A stretch of 64,000 nucleotides of DNA from NCBI RefSeq assembly GCF_003330765.1, contig NZ_CP024902.1:1054001-1118000 (forward strand), written 5' to 3'. Source of the stretch: Burkholderia pyrrocinia (GTDB taxonomy: Bacteria > Pseudomonadota > Gammaproteobacteria > Burkholderiales > Burkholderiaceae). A program made the position numbers and the translations under genes. This document shows positions 17,479-29,186 of the stretch, piece after piece; the first letter of the stretch is position 1, and each line of letters starts with the position of its first letter. The notes below the pieces were generated by a model, which saw only the letters and a program-made list of their open reading frames with translations, had not been told where the DNA came from and searched no databases.

Positions 17479-19208
17479 GCGGTCTCCTGAAGATCGGTTG
17501 ACGCGCACGGATGGAGCGCGCGTTCGAGTGCGGCGGCCACGTCGCCGGCGCGAGCATCGTGCCAACGGCCGAGTACATGGCCGTCCGGACGCACGAGATA
17601 GACGGTGCCGTCGCGCGCGCCGTACATGTCGAACAGCCGGCCGTTGTCGTCGTGGCCGCCGCAGGACGGTTGCCGCGGAGCCGCGTGCCGTGCGAGCGTG
17701 ACGAGCGCGAACGGTATCCGCGCATCCTGCAGGTGCCGTTCGAGATCGGCCAGCGATCGATCGGGTACGCCGTCGGCCGTGAAGCAGAGCGCGGTGAAGC
17801 GCGGGGCGACGAGATCGGTCAGGTGGCCGCGGCGTGTGTCGCTGCCGTGCGCCGCGTACAGCATCAGCGGGCATTCTGCGAGCACCGTGCCGGGCGCCGG
17901 GCCGGCTGCAAAGGCGTCGCGTTCGGCCGCGTTGAGCGGCGACGCCGCATACGCGATTGCCGATGTCTGGCGCGGGTTGATCAGCGAGCGCAGCGCCGGA
18001 TGCCGGACCGCGAGCGTCAGCACGGCCCTGCGCATCAGTTCGAATGCAAACGACGGCGGCGCCATGAACTCGGTGCTCTTCGTGCCGTAGCGCAGGTTCT
18101 CGTGTGTCGCGTACACGCGTTCGTCCGAGTAGCTGTCGAGCAGCGTATCCGCCGCGAGGCCGCGGATCACGCATGCGAGTTTCCATGCAAGGTTGTCGGC
18201 ATCGTCGATGCCCGAATTCGCGCCGCGCACGCCGAAGATCGGTACGAGATGCGCGGCGTCGCCGCAGAACAGCACGCGGTCGTGCCGGTAGCGTTCAAGC
18301 GTCAGCGCGTTTGCCTTGTAGATCGTGATCCAGATCGGCGACCAGTCGCCGCGCTCGCCCATCATGTCGAGCAGGTTCTGCACGCGCGGGATCACGTTCT
18401 CGGGCTTCACGGCCGCTTCGGCATCCTCGTCGTCGCGCAACTGGTAGTCGATCCGCCACACGTTGTCGGGCTGCTTGTGGACGAGTACCGTCGAACCCGG
18501 GTTCGACGACGGATCGAAGTACGCGAGCCGTTCGGTCGGCCGGTCGCTGTCGAGTGCGATGTCGACGATCACATAGCGGCCCTCGTAGCTCGTGCCGTGG
18601 AGCGACAGGCCGAGTGCGTCGCGCATCGTGCTGCGTCCGCCGTCGCACGCGACGACCCAGTCGGCGTCGAACGCGTAGCCGCCGAGCGGCGTGTCGACGT
18701 CCAGACGCACGCCGTCCGGCTGCCGGGCCACACCGGTGACCTTCGTCTGCCAGCGGATCTCGATGAGCTCGGGGCGCCGCCGCGCGGCGTCGAGCAGGAA
18801 CTGCTCGATGTGATACTGCGCGAGATTCACCATCGGCGGCAGCTTCTGGTTCTCGTCCTGCGGCATCGTGAAATGCAGCACTTCGTCGCGACGGTAGAAG
18901 CTGCGTCCGCCGGCCCATGGCAGCCCCACGCGCAGGAAGTCGTCGAGCGCGCCGAGCCGCTCGATGATCTCGAGACTGCGCCGCGAGATGCAGATTGCGC
19001 GGCTGCCGTGGCAGACCGAGTCGTCGGCCTCGATCAGCACGCTGCGGATGCCGTGGTTCGCAAGACCGAGCGCGACGGCGAGGCCCACGGGGCCGCCGCC
19101 GACGATCGCGACGCAATGCCGGCGCGTATCGATGCCGTCGTCGCAGTCCGGCAGATGCGCGGGATGGCGTTCGGCGACGAACGGGTAGCGCTTGAATTCG
19201 ATGTTCAT
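17475..19208 (-). CDS. FAD-dependent aromatic hydroxylase (MhpA/PheA-like monooxygenase)
   Basis: 577 residues. The FAD-binding GxGxxG is at CVAIVGGGPVGLAVALGLAN (about residue 34). The second FAD motif is LFCGDAAHLVPIFGVRGANS (about residue 305), followed by GIDDADNLAWKL. The C-terminal about 150 residues form a thioredoxin-like domain as in phenol and 3-(3-hydroxyphenyl)propionate hydroxylases. NADH-dependent ring hydroxylation of an aromatic acid is likely, but the substrate cannot be read. The start at 19208 (MNIEFKRYPF) is chosen because the 66 upstream codons are low-complexity. It is preceded by a LuxR-type regulator on the same strand. Confidence 0.85.
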   Translation of the reverse strand: MNIEFKRYPFVAERHPAHLPDCDDGIDTRRHCVAIVGGGPVGLAVALGLANHGIRSVLIEADDSVCHGSRAICISRRSLEIIERLGALDDFLRVGLPWAGGRSFYRRDEVLHFTMPQDENQKLPPMVNLAQYHIEQFLLDAARRRPELIEIRWQTKVTGVARQPDGVRLDVDTPLGGYAFDADWVVACDGGRSTMRDALGLSLHGTSYEGRYVIVDIALDSDRPTERLAYFDPSSNPGSTVLVHKQPDNVWRIDYQLRDDEDAEAAVKPENVIPRVQNLLDMMGERGDWSPIWITIYKANALTLERYRHDRVLFCGDAAHLVPIFGVRGANSGIDDADNLAWKLACVIRGLAADTLLDSYSDERVYATHENLRYGTKSTEFMAPPSFAFELMRRAVLTLAVRHPALRSLINPRQTSAIAYAASPLNAAERDAFAAGPAPGTVLAECPLMLYAAHGSDTRRGHLTDLVAPRFTALCFTADGVPDRSLADLERHLQDARIPFALVTLARHAAPRQPSCGGHDDNGRLFDMYGARDGTVYLVRPDGHVLGRWHDARAGDVAAALERALHPCASTDLQETA

Positions 19209-19383
19209 CGTTGGCTTCCACGGTGGTCTGGTTCGACGCGCACGCATCGATGCTGCGATGCGTGCAACGGGTCGGTGCAGTATGGAAGCCGGTCGTGCCT
19301 CGGTTGTCCCCATTTCGGGTACAGCGGGCGGATGCAGGCGGCGCGGGAGCGGGCGCGACAGGCTCAGCGCGCGCCGGGAGGAC

Positions 19384-20193
19384 TCAGGGCAGCAGGCACA
19401 GCGCAAACAGCTCGCGCTGGCTCGAGATGCCGAGGCGCCGGTACGCGCGTTTCTGGTAGGTGACGACGCTCGATGCCTTCACGCCGATAGTTTCGCCGAT
19501 CTCGTGCGCGGTCTGACCTTCGAGCACGCCGCGCAGCACGTCGAGTTCGCGCTTGGACAACCCGGGGCATGCACTGCGCAGCCGTGCGAGCATTCGTTGC
19601 GGGATGCCGACCTGCGTCGCGCCGGCGAGTGCGTAGTGATGCTTCGCGGCCTGCGCGATCAGCGGCGCGAGCGCTTCGATCGACGCGATCTCGCGCGGCT
19701 GGAACGCGCCGCTGCGATGCGCGCGGTACAGGTTGATCGACAGCCAGGTCGCATCGTCGGGCTGCATCAGCAGCGCCAGCCGGTCGGATACGTCGGGGCC
19801 GCGATAACACGCCGCACGATACGCTTCGTGATCGATCTCGTCGCCGGCTTGCTGGTGCAGCAGCAGGTCGTGGCGGCGTGCGCCGCGAGGTGCGGCCGAC
19901 ACGATGTGCTGATTGCCGTCGAGTGCGTAGAAATGCCGTGCGTAGGTGTCGGCGATGTCGCGCAGGTAGTGGCCGCCGCGACGATCGGCGACCGACATCG
20001 TGCGCGGGCGGTTGCCGAACTCGTACGCGAAGATCGTGCACTGCGTGATGGACAGCGCATCGTCGAACAGCTTCAGGACTTCGGCCGCGAATGCGCTCGG
20101 CGCGTTGCCCCCGATCGCGGCGACGAGGCTTGTTGCGCGGGACACGTCCAACTGCCCGGTGAGATTCGGTCGCTCGAGACGCCAGGTGCGCAT
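19384..20193 (-). CDS. LuxR-type HTH transcriptional regulator
   Basis: 269 residues. The C-terminal 65 residues are a LuxR/GerE HTH: LSKRELDVLRGVLEGQTAHE then IGETIGVKASSVVTYQKRAY. The N-terminal about 190 residues contain no recognisable receiver or acyl-homoserine-lactone Trp/Tyr signature; they are probably a small-molecule-sensing domain. It lies 175 bp upstream of the FAD hydroxylase gene on the same strand and may regulate it. The start at 20193 (MRTWRLERPN) is preferred because upstream codons are Pro/Arg-rich noise. Confidence 0.85.
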   Translation of the reverse strand: MRTWRLERPNLTGQLDVSRATSLVAAIGGNAPSAFAAEVLKLFDDALSITQCTIFAYEFGNRPRTMSVADRRGGHYLRDIADTYARHFYALDGNQHIVSAAPRGARRHDLLLHQQAGDEIDHEAYRAACYRGPDVSDRLALLMQPDDATWLSINLYRAHRSGAFQPREIASIEALAPLIAQAAKHHYALAGATQVGIPQRMLARLRSACPGLSKRELDVLRGVLEGQTAHEIGETIGVKASSVVTYQKRAYRRLGISSQRELFALCLLP

Positions 20194-20315
20194 GATGCGG
20201 GGAGAGGGCGGAGTGGTCCGGCGATTGTAATCGGCGGCGTGCGGCGCGTGAGTCGGGAGATGCCCGCAAGCGGAGGTGGCGCGGGGAGAGGGCGGGCGCA
20301 CGATTTCGGCGCCGG

Positions 20316-20356
20316 AAAAGAGAAAAGGTCTGACAAGCGATGCTTGTCAGACCTTT
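20316..20356 (-). terminator. Intrinsic terminator after tRNA-Thr
   Basis: A perfect 15-bp stem AAAGGTCTGACAAGC/GCTTGTCAGACCTTT with a 3-nt loop; on the minus strand it is followed by TCTCTTTTCC. Confidence 0.9.
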
Positions 20357-20362
20357 ATGTCT

Positions 20363-20438
20363 TGGTGCCGGAGATAGGAGTCGAACCTACGACCTTCGCA
20401 TTACGAATGCGCTGCTCTACCAACTGAGCTACACCGGC
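20363..20438 (-). tRNA. tRNA-Thr(CGT)
   Basis: 76 nt on the minus strand, GCCGGTG...ATCTCCGGCACCA with encoded CCA. Anticodon stem GCGCA/TGCG(A) and loop TTCGTAA give anticodon CGT for ACG codons, the commonest Thr codon class in this GC-rich genome. It is monocistronic with its own terminator. Confidence 0.98.
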
Positions 20439-20644
20439 AGCAGAGAAATGAAATTATATGGTCAAATCCGAGATCTTGGCAATAGGTTTTGCGAATTTTT
20501 TTCAGCTTGCAGCTGTTTCGCGAAACCATCGATCCGGCGGACTTCCCGCTTTCACTTCACTGCGATGCGACCGGTCAGGGCCACATCGCGAGGCGCGATT
20601 TTACTTGCGTCGCGCACCTCCGTCCAGTGCTGCAGTGCAAATTA

Positions 20645-21655
20645 TTAGGCGTCGTCGTGATAGCCCGTCACGCGCTCGACTTCATTCTTCGAACCGAGGA
20701 ACACGGGCACGCGCTGGTGCAGGCCCGTCGGCTGCACTTCCATGATGCGCTGCGTGCCGGTCGTTGCGGCGCCGCCCGCCTGTTCGACGATGAACGACAT
20801 CGGGTTCGCTTCGTACATCAGGCGCAGCTTGCCCGGGCGATCGGGCGTGCGCTTGTCGGCCGGGTACATGAAGATGCCGCCGCGGTTCAGGATCCGGTGC
20901 ACGTCGGCAACCATCGACGCGACCCAGCGCATGTTGAAGTTGTCGCCGCGCGGGCCGTCCTTGCCGGCGTTCAGCTCGTCGATGTAGCGCTTGACCGGGT
21001 CGTACCAGTGGCGGGCGTTCGACGCGTTGATCGCGTATTCGCGCGTGTCGGCCGGGATCTGCAAGTTGCTCTGCGTGAGTACCCACGAGCCGACTTCGCG
21101 GTCGAGCGTGAAGCAGTTCACGCCGTTGCCGGTCGTCAGCACGAACACCGTTTGCGGGCCGTAGACGGCGTAGCCGGCCGCGACCTGCTCCGTGCCGGGT
21201 TGCAGGAACGATTCCTCGGTCGCCTGCTTGCCGTCCGGGCAGCGCAGCACCGAGAAGATCGTGCCGATCGACACGTTCACGTCGATGTTCGACGAACCGT
21301 CGAGCGGGTCGAACACGAGCAGGTATTCGCCGCGCGGGTAGTTCGCGGGGATCGGGAAGAACGTTTCCATTTCTTCCGACGCCATCGCGGCGAGGTTGCC
21401 GCCCCATTCGTTCGCGTCGAGCAGGATCTCGTTCGACAGGATGTCGAGCTTCTTCTGCACTTCGCCCTGGACGTTCTCGCTGTCGGCGGTACCGAGCGCT
21501 TCGCCGAGCGCACCCTTCGACACGTTGTAGCTGATCGCCTTGCACGCGCGTGCGACGACTTCGATCAGCAGGCGCAGGTCGGCGGGGAGGTTGTTGGTCT
21601 CACGTTGCTGTTCGATCAGGAACTTCGACAGCGTGGTGCGGCGGGCAATGGACAT
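20645..21655 (-). CDS. fbp: Fructose-1,6-bisphosphatase class 1
   Basis: 336 residues; gluconeogenic hydrolysis of fructose-1,6-bisphosphate. It starts [20 protein letters not shown]. The metal/phosphate site [20 protein letters not shown] (about residue 110) and the substrate segment [20 protein letters not shown] (about residue 270) are intact. Length fits class 1 enzymes. It is the next gene downstream of pepN on the same strand, but an intrinsic terminator lies between, so it probably has its own promoter in 21656-21870. Confidence 0.97.
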   Translation of the reverse strand: MSIARRTTLSKFLIEQQRETNNLPADLRLLIEVVARACKAISYNVSKGALGEALGTADSENVQGEVQKKLDILSNEILLDANEWGGNLAAMASEEMETFFPIPANYPRGEYLLVFDPLDGSSNIDVNVSIGTIFSVLRCPDGKQATEESFLQPGTEQVAAGYAVYGPQTVFVLTTGNGVNCFTLDREVGSWVLTQSNLQIPADTREYAINASNARHWYDPVKRYIDELNAGKDGPRGDNFNMRWVASMVADVHRILNRGGIFMYPADKRTPDRPGKLRLMYEANPMSFIVEQAGGAATTGTQRIMEVQPTGLHQRVPVFLGSKNEVERVTGYHDDA

Positions 21656-21865
21656 GACAGACTCCGAAAGGCCAAAGAATCCTTGAATGGTCGCAATTTT
21701 ACCCGCCGTGCTTCCCGTGCCGCCGGCTTTTTTCGTCCGGTTACATGGCCGGGCGGCCGAATCGGCCCGGGTTCCTGCTTCGGCGACGGGCGGGATGCGC
21801 ATGGCAGCGGCGGCAAATCGCGCGATCAGACCCCGCGATTCCGCCCGGTTCCGGTTGCACTTGCG

Positions 21866-21901
21866 CAATAAAAAACCGGCGCCGCGACAGGCGGCGCCGG
21901 C
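21866..21901 (-). terminator. Intrinsic terminator after pepN
   Basis: Stem CCGGCGCCGC/GCGGCGCCGG with loop CTGTC on the minus strand, followed by TTTTTTATTG. Confidence 0.9.
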
Positions 21902-21933
21902 TGTATCGCGCGGGCGCGATGCGAGCGATTGCG

Positions 21934-24627
21934 TTACGCGAGCGCCTTCTCGACGATCTCGCGCACGTCGCGCGATTTCGCGCCGGCGGCGACCTGTTCG
22001 AGCGCTTCGCGCATCCGGTCGCGCAGCGCGGGCGTGAAGCGGCGCCACAGTTCGAGCGAGCGGGCAAGGCGCGCGGCGACCTGCGGGTTGATCGCGTCGA
22101 GCGCGAGCACCTGTTCGGCCCAGAACGCGTAACCCGAGCCGTCCGCCGCGTGGAATTGCGCGGGGTTGGCCGCGCAGAAGCTGAAGATCAGCGAGCGCGC
22201 GCGGTTCGGATTCTTCAGGTTGAACGCGGGATGCGCGAACAGCTTGCGAACCTTCGCGAGGGTCGGCTGCGCGGGCGTGCCGCGTTGCGCAGCCTGCATC
22301 GCGAACCACTTGTCGATCACGAGCGCTTCCTTCTCGAAACGGCGATAGAAGTCGTCGAGCGCATGCTCGGCCGGCCCGTTCGCGCCCGCGGCCGCGGCGG
22401 ACAGCAGCGCGCCGAGCGCAGCCGCGCGATCGGTCATGTTGTTCGCCGCGTCGTACTGCGCGGTCGCGAGGCGCACGGCATCGGCCGGGTCGTCGAGTTC
22501 GGCGAGATACGCGAGCGCGAGATTCTTCAGCGCACGGCGGCCGGCGGCCTCCGGCGTCGGCTCGTATGCGCCGGGCGTCTGGTGCTGTTCGTACGCGGCG
22601 AGCCAGTCGGCGCGCAGCGCGGTCGCGAGCTGGCGACGCACGAACAGGCGTGCGCGATGCACGGCGGCCGGATCGGCCTCGGCCATCTGGTCGGCGAGAT
22701 AGGTTTCCGACGGCAGCGTCAGCGCGAGTTCGCGGAACGCCGGCGACAGCGTCGCGTCGGCCAGGACGCGGCGGAACGCGGCGACGAAGTTCTCGCCGAG
22801 CGTGAGCGGCTCGTTCGCGGCGGCACGCGCGGCGAGCGTCAGCAGCGCGCGCGTCGCGAGGCGCTGGCCGGCCTCCCAGCGGTTGAACGGATCGCTGTCG
22901 TGCGCGAGCAGGAACGCGAGGTCGTCGTCGCTGTAGTCGTACTCGACGATCACCGGCGACGAGAAGTTGCGCAGCAGCGACGGCAGCGGTTCTGCCGGTA
23001 CGTCGATGAACGTGAAGGTCTGCTCGGTGTCGGTGAAGTCGAGCACACGCGTCGTGCCCGATGCGGCGGCTTCGCCGTCGAGATGCAGCGGCAGGTCTCG
23101 GCCGTCGCGGCCGATCAGGCCGATCGCGAACGGAATCAGCAGCGGCCCCTGCTGGGTGTCGCGCGCGGCCGGCGACGCGTCGCCGTAGCCCTGCGCGAGC
23201 GTGACCGTATAGCGGCGCGCGGCCGCGTCGTACGCGGTGCGCACCGACACGCGCGGCGTGCCGGCCTGGCTGTACCAGCGCTCGAACTGCGCGAGGTCGC
23301 GCCCGTTCGCGTCGGCCATCGCGTGACGGAAGTCGTCGCAGGTCACCGCATGGCCGTCGTGGCGCTTGAAGTACAGGTCCATCCCCTTGCGGAAGCCGTC
23401 GCGGCCGAACAGCGTCTGGTACATCCGCACGACTTCCGAGCCTTTCTCGTAGACGGTCATCGTGTAGAAGTTGTTGATTTCGACGTAGCTCTCCGGGCGC
23501 ACCGGGTGCGCCATCGGGCCCGCGTCCTCGGCGAACTGCAACTGGCGCAGCACGCGCACGTCCTCGATGCGCTTGACCGCGCGGGCCGCCGATTCGACCT
23601 CGTCGCCCGCGGCCATGTCGGCCGAGAATTCCTGGTCGCGGAACACCGTCAGACCTTCCTTCAGGCTCAGCTGGAACCAGTCGCGGCAGGTCACGCGGTT
23701 GCCCGTCCAGTTGTGGAAGTACTCGTGGCCGACCACCGACTCGATGTTCGCGAAATCGGTGTCGGTCGCGGTCTCGGGGTTCGCCAACACGTACTTCGTG
23801 TTGAAGATGTTGAGCCCCTTGTTTTCCATTGCGCCCATGTTGAAGTCGCCGACCGCGACGATCATGAAGCGGTCGAGATCGAGTTCGAGGCCGAAGCGCT
23901 TCTCGTCCCAGCGGATCGAGTGGATCAGCGAATCCATCGCGTGACGCGTCTTGTCGAGATCGGCCGGCTCGACCCACACCTGCAGCAGCTTTTCCTTGCC
24001 CGAGCCGGTCGTGATCGTCTCCTCGATCGCGACGAGCGTGCCCGCGACGAGCGCGAACAGGTAGCTCGGCTTGCGGAACGGGTCTTCCCACTTTGCGAAG
24101 TGGCGGCCGTCGGGCAGGTCGCCCGAATCGACGAGGTTGCCGTTCGACAGCAGCACCGGGTACGCGGCCTTGTCGGAGCGCAGCGTCACCGTGTACGACG
24201 CCATCACGTCGGGGCGGTCGAGGAAGTAGGTAATGCGGCGGAAGCCTTCGGCTTCGCACTGCGTGAAGAAGTTGCCGCTCGACACATAGAGGCCCGACAG
24301 CGTCGTATTCTGGTCGGGCGCGCACGCGCTTTCGAGCGTCAGCTCGAATGCATCGGGGACGTTCTCGACGGTCAGCCCGTGTTCGTGCGCGCGCACGGCG
24401 CCGTGCGGCGCGCCATCCAGCCGTGCGCCGAGAAATTCGAGCGCTTCGCCCATCAGCTCCAGGTGCGGCGCGGGCGCGGCGTCCGGATTGCGGCGCACGC
24501 GCATCGTATTCCTGACGATCGTGCGGGCCGGCGCGAGATCGAATTCGAGTGCGACGGAATCGATGAGGAAGGCCGGCGGCGTGTAGTCGGCGCGGCGGAT
24601 CACGGTGGAGGAGGCGTTGTCGGACAT
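21934..24627 (-). CDS. pepN: Aminopeptidase N (M1 zinc metallopeptidase)
   Basis: 897 residues, cytosolic broad-specificity aminopeptidase. It has the exopeptidase motif [11 protein letters not shown] (about residue 267) and the zinc motif [14 protein letters not shown] (HExxH, about residue 302), with the third ligand Glu in [15 protein letters not shown]. Length agrees with E. coli PepN (870). The start at 24627 ([18 protein letters not shown]) is the expected one; an upstream in-frame ATG adds 23 unrelated residues. It is divergent from the DUF4136 lipoprotein gene. Confidence 0.97.
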   Translation of the reverse strand: MSDNASSTVIRRADYTPPAFLIDSVALEFDLAPARTIVRNTMRVRRNPDAAPAPHLELMGEALEFLGARLDGAPHGAVRAHEHGLTVENVPDAFELTLESACAPDQNTTLSGLYVSSGNFFTQCEAEGFRRITYFLDRPDVMASYTVTLRSDKAAYPVLLSNGNLVDSGDLPDGRHFAKWEDPFRKPSYLFALVAGTLVAIEETITTGSGKEKLLQVWVEPADLDKTRHAMDSLIHSIRWDEKRFGLELDLDRFMIVAVGDFNMGAMENKGLNIFNTKYVLANPETATDTDFANIESVVGHEYFHNWTGNRVTCRDWFQLSLKEGLTVFRDQEFSADMAAGDEVESAARAVKRIEDVRVLRQLQFAEDAGPMAHPVRPESYVEINNFYTMTVYEKGSEVVRMYQTLFGRDGFRKGMDLYFKRHDGHAVTCDDFRHAMADANGRDLAQFERWYSQAGTPRVSVRTAYDAAARRYTVTLAQGYGDASPAARDTQQGPLLIPFAIGLIGRDGRDLPLHLDGEAAASGTTRVLDFTDTEQTFTFIDVPAEPLPSLLRNFSSPVIVEYDYSDDDLAFLLAHDSDPFNRWEAGQRLATRALLTLAARAAANEPLTLGENFVAAFRRVLADATLSPAFRELALTLPSETYLADQMAEADPAAVHRARLFVRRQLATALRADWLAAYEQHQTPGAYEPTPEAAGRRALKNLALAYLAELDDPADAVRLATAQYDAANNMTDRAAALGALLSAAAAGANGPAEHALDDFYRRFEKEALVIDKWFAMQAAQRGTPAQPTLAKVRKLFAHPAFNLKNPNRARSLIFSFCAANPAQFHAADGSGYAFWAEQVLALDAINPQVAARLARSLELWRRFTPALRDRMREALEQVAAGAKSRDVREIVEKALA

Positions 24628-24814
24628 GGTCGTCGAGATTGGTGGAATGGGGGACGGGCCGGCGGCGCGGGCCGGGCGAACCGGGCCATTGTACAAAGGC
24701 TTGCGGCTGCGTGCCGCGCGAACTTTTTACCGGTTCCGGCAGTCCGCGTATTATCGGCATCCCGTTACGGTTCGCGCGGTGCGACGAACGGGTGATGGAT
24801 CGACGAGGATCAAC

Positions 24815-25513
24815 ATGAAACGCGAATGGATTCAACGCAGTGCGGGCTGGGCGGCGGTGCTGTGCGTGGCGCTGCTGACGGGCTGCACCAGCTACGTGAC
24901 GACCCAGGTCACGGCCTTCTCCGACTGGAGCGGCAGCGACGCGACACGCACCTATGCGTTCACGCGCACCGATGCGCAGAAGAACAGCATCGAGCAGTCG
25001 ACCTACGAGCCGATCGTCGCAGGCGAACTGTCCGCATATGCGTTCCGGCAGGTGCCGCAGGCGCAGGCGCGGTATCTCGTCGGGCTGACCTATGCGGTCG
25101 GCAGCGATCTCGTGACGGTGCCGCAGCCGGTCTACTACGATCCGTGGTTCGCGCCCGGGCCGTACTGGCGGCGCGGCCCGTGGGGTCCGTGGGGGCCCTG
25201 GGGGCCGATGCCGGCCGGCTATGTCGCGCAGACGTACCAGGTGTTCGACTACATGCTCGGCATCCGTATCACCGAGCGCGCAACGGGCAAGGAGGTCTAC
25301 AACGTATCCGCACGCACGACCGGCGACAACGGCACGCTGCTGTACGCGATGCCGTTCCTGGCACGCAGCGCGCTCGCCGATTTCCCGCTGTCGAACGGCG
25401 CGGTCCGCTCGGTCCGGCTGCCGGTCGACAAGCGTGGCGGGCCGGCGGCGCCGGCCGCCAACGAGCGCGCGGTGCCGGCTGCGCCGGCTTCGGGCGCAGC
25501 CGTCGCGAAGTAG
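24815..25513 (+). CDS. DUF4136 lipoprotein
   Basis: 232 residues with a lipobox at LLTGCTS (Cys about residue 21), so it is probably anchored to the outer membrane. The body matches the DUF4136 pattern: [16 protein letters not shown] near the start, [14 protein letters not shown], then a Gly/Pro/Trp-rich tract ([16 protein letters not shown]) before [20 protein letters not shown]. The C-terminus is an Ala/Pro-rich tail. Function unknown. The start ATG follows GAGGATCAAC. Confidence 0.87.
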   Translation: MKREWIQRSAGWAAVLCVALLTGCTSYVTTQVTAFSDWSGSDATRTYAFTRTDAQKNSIEQSTYEPIVAGELSAYAFRQVPQAQARYLVGLTYAVGSDLVTVPQPVYYDPWFAPGPYWRRGPWGPWGPWGPMPAGYVAQTYQVFDYMLGIRITERATGKEVYNVSARTTGDNGTLLYAMPFLARSALADFPLSNGAVRSVRLPVDKRGGPAAPAANERAVPAAPASGAAVAK

Positions 25514-25565
25514 CGCGGCGTCGGCATCGGCGCGGCCGCCCGGCCGCGCCGGCCACCTCCGTCCG

Positions 25566-26138
25566 TCAGACCCCGACGCCCAGCAGCGCCAGCGCGCCGA
25601 GCACGACGAACAGCACGGCCGCGATCCCGTGTACGAGCTTCGTCGGCAGACGGTGCGCGAAGCGGTCGCCGAGCAGGATCGCGGGCACGTTCGCGAGCAT
25701 CATCCCGAACGTCGTGCCGGCCACGACGCCGATGTAGTCCTGGAAGCGAGCGGCAAGCGCGACGGTCGCGATCTGCGTCTTGTCGCCCATTTCCGCGAGG
25801 AAGAACGCCACGAGGGTCGCGCCGAACACGCCGAGCCGCGAGCGGTTGGCATTGGCTTCGTCGGCATCGAGCTTGTCCGGCACCAGGATCCACAACCCCA
25901 TCGCGATGAACGAGAACGCGAGCGTCCAGCGCATGATCGACGGCGTGACGAGCACGCCGAGCCATTCGCCGAGCGCGCCTGCGAAACCGTGGTTGACGAG
26001 CGTCGCGACGAGTACGCCGAGGATGATCGGCACCGGCTTGCGATAGCGCGCGGCCAGCACGAGGGAAAGCAGTTGGGTCTTGTCGCCGATTTCAGCGAGG
26101 GCGACGGCGCCGGTGGAAATCAGGAAGGCTTGGGTCAC
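25566..26138 (-). CDS. TMEM165/GDT1-family manganese exporter (UPF0016)
   Basis: 190 residues, six predicted membrane segments in two repeats, each with the family motif E-x-[22 protein letters not shown] near the start and [18 protein letters not shown] in the second half. These proteins export Mn2+ (bacterial MneA/MneP-like function). I place the start at the GTG 26138 (VTQAFLIST), since longer in-frame options run back into the riboswitch. The upstream yybP-ykoY riboswitch makes Mn2+-dependent induction very likely. Confidence 0.9.
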   Translation of the reverse strand: MTQAFLISTGAVALAEIGDKTQLLSLVLAARYRKPVPIILGVLVATLVNHGFAGALGEWLGVLVTPSIMRWTLAFSFIAMGLWILVPDKLDADEANANRSRLGVFGATLVAFFLAEMGDKTQIATVALAARFQDYIGVVAGTTFGMMLANVPAILLGDRFAHRLPTKLVHGIAAVLFVVLGALALLGVGV

Positions 26139-26212
26139 GTATGGGGTTCCGCGGGCCGGCGTTGTGCGTGCGAGCGACGATCCACGGCGCGCCGGGCCCT
26201 GATGCGGCGCAC

Positions 26213-26346
26213 TGTGAACCATCGGTCTCGCCAGGCCTAGGTGGCTGCGCCCGCCATGGCCAAACGGCCAAGTCTGTTGACGGACGCCTCCGTCACGATG
26301 CGCGCCGGTAGCGCGGGACATCGAGCGGAGCGGCTACTCCCCAATG
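26213..26346 (-). promoter_or_regulatory. yybP-ykoY manganese riboswitch
   Basis: On the minus strand the sequence shows the family's conserved blocks in order: GGGGAGTAGCC (plus 26332-26342), then GTCAACAGACTTGGC and finally GGCCTGGCGAGACC (near plus 26225-26238). The blocks are separated by helices as in the Rfam yybP-ykoY fold. TAAAAT about 13 bp upstream (plus 26355-26360) may be the -10. About 75 nt separate it from the exporter GTG, room for an expression platform. Confidence 0.88.
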
Positions 26347-26499
26347 AGCGGCGGATTTTAGCACGGCGCGTCACGCACGGGAAAGCGGTCGAACTGCCGC
26401 GCGGAGCGTCGGAGCGCGATCGGCGCGGGGCGCGTTCGACTGTCCGGCATGCGCGGTGGCGGACGCGCGCGCATGCCGGGACGGGCGCCCGGCGGGCCG

Positions 26500-27816
26500 T
26501 TACGCGGCGGCGCGGCGTGCCGCGCCGCGCTCGTGGACGAGCGCGCCGGCCGCATAGGTGCGATACACCGCGCGGTCGTCGCCGAGCAGCGCGAACGCGA
26601 ACAACAGTTCCTCGAGCGAATCCGCGCGCTTCGTGCGACGCGCGAGCAGCGGCGTCGCCTGCGGATCGAGCACGATGAAGTCGGCCTCGGTGCGCGGCGC
26701 GAGCGTGCCGACCGTGTCGGCGAGGTCGAGCGCCTGCGCGGCGCCGGCCGTCGCGAGCCAGAACATCCGCGTCGCGGTCAGGTGGTGGCCCGACAGCCGC
26801 GCGACCTTGTGTGCTTCGTTCATCGTCTGCAGCATCGAGAACGACGTGCCGCCGCCGACGTCGGTGGCGAGCGTCACGGGCACGTCGTATTCGCCGGCCT
26901 TGTCGAAATCGAACAGCCCGCTGCCGAGGAAGAAGTTCGACGTCGGGCAGTGCGCGACGACGGTGCGTGTCTCGGCCATCCGGCGGCGGTCCTCGTCGTC
27001 GAGGTGGATGCAGTGACCGTACACCGCGCGCGGCCGCAGCAGCCCGTAGCGGTCGTAGATGTCGAGATAACTGCGATGGCCGGGGAACAGCTCGGCCACC
27101 CATTTCACCTCGTCGACGTTTTCCGCGACGTGGCTTTGCACGAACACGTCCGGATGGCGGCGCGCGAGTTCGCTGCACGCCTCGAGTTGCGCCTCGGTCG
27201 ACGTCGGCGCGAAGCGCGGCGTGAGCGCGTACATCTGGCGGCCTTTGCCGTGCCAGCGGCCGATCAGCTCGGCGCTGTCGTCATAACCCGATTGCGCGGT
27301 GTCGCGCAGGAATTCGGGGCAGTTGCGGTCCATCAGCACCTTGCCCGCGATCATCCGCAGGTCGCGCGCGTCGCTCGCCGCGAACAGCGCGTCGGCCGAC
27401 TGCTTGTGCACCGTGCAGTAGACGAGCGCGCTCGTCGTGCCGCACGCGAGCAGTTCGTCGACGAAGAAGTCGGCGACTTCGCGCGCATGCTCGGGATCGC
27501 CGAACTGGCGCTCGGTCGGGAACGTGTACTTGTCCAGCCACGGCAGCAGGCCCGGTGCCGGCGACGCGATCATGTCCGTCTGCGGATAGTGGATGTGCGT
27601 GTCGATGAAGCCGGGCACGATCAGCTTGTCGCGCAGGTCATGGACGATCGCGTCGCGCGCGAGCGTCGCGGCGAGCTGCGCATACGGGCCGGCCGCGACG
27701 ACCTTGCCGTCGTCGACGATCAGGAGGCCGTCGGTTTCGTAGTTCGCGGCCTGGCTCGATTGCGCCGGGTCGCCGTTGAAGGTCAGCAGTTGGGAACGAA
27801 AAGCGGTTTGCGTCAT
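26500..27816 (-). CDS. guaD: Guanine deaminase
   Basis: 438 residues of the amidohydrolase superfamily; deaminates guanine to xanthine. Metal-binding HxH is in VPGFIDTHIHYPQTDMI (about residue 70). Further ligands and substrate residues are in PRFAPTSTEAQLEA, VQSHVAENVDEV, GHCIHLDDED and TLATDVGGGTSFSM, all typical of GuaD. It lies downstream of adenine deaminase and xdhC on the same strand, so the three form a purine catabolic set: adenine to hypoxanthine, guanine to xanthine, and maturation of xanthine dehydrogenase. Confidence 0.95.
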   Translation of the reverse strand: MTQTAFRSQLLTFNGDPAQSSQAANYETDGLLIVDDGKVVAAGPYAQLAATLARDAIVHDLRDKLIVPGFIDTHIHYPQTDMIASPAPGLLPWLDKYTFPTERQFGDPEHAREVADFFVDELLACGTTSALVYCTVHKQSADALFAASDARDLRMIAGKVLMDRNCPEFLRDTAQSGYDDSAELIGRWHGKGRQMYALTPRFAPTSTEAQLEACSELARRHPDVFVQSHVAENVDEVKWVAELFPGHRSYLDIYDRYGLLRPRAVYGHCIHLDDEDRRRMAETRTVVAHCPTSNFFLGSGLFDFDKAGEYDVPVTLATDVGGGTSFSMLQTMNEAHKVARLSGHHLTATRMFWLATAGAAQALDLADTVGTLAPRTEADFIVLDPQATPLLARRTKRADSLEELLFAFALLGDDRAVYRTYAAGALVHERGAARRAAA

Positions 27817-28142
27817 GACGAATGGTCCTGCATCAAGGTAAGGCGAACAGAGGAAATCGATCGACGCCGCGCGGGCGACGGCATGGATGGCACCGCCCGC
27901 ACGGGTGCGGGACGGCGCTTCGCGAGCGGTCGCGGCACGCTGCGTGCGGCACGACCGGATGCGATTGCACAGGCGAGTGCGGCGGCCGGGGCCGCCATCG
28001 CGTGGTCGCCGGCGAACCTCGCTGCGATTGCGCTCGCGCTGCGCGCACGCATGCGATCGGCCCGGCGCAAGGCCGGACCGGTTGTCGCGAAGCGGATGCC
28101 GTTGCCGTGTTTCATCTGTCTAGCGCACCTCGATGCCGGCCG
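27817..28142. other. Intergenic stretch between guaD and adenine deaminase genes
   Basis: 326 bp of GC-rich sequence. Overlapping open frames have Arg/Ala-rich, low-complexity translations and no shared family signal. I see no terminator or RNA gene. It may hold a promoter for guaD. Confidence 0.5.

Positions 28143-29186
<1,044 letters not shown>

Noticed and set aside
20645..24835. A 1396-codon minus frame covering fbp and pepN
   Set aside because: Only its last 336 codons are FBPase; the rest is a wrong-frame reading of pepN, and a terminator lies between the two genes.
27813..28115. 100-codon minus frame overlapping the guaD start
   Set aside because: Low-complexity Arg/Ala/Pro sequence without export signal, family or ribosome site; probably chance in GC-rich DNA.
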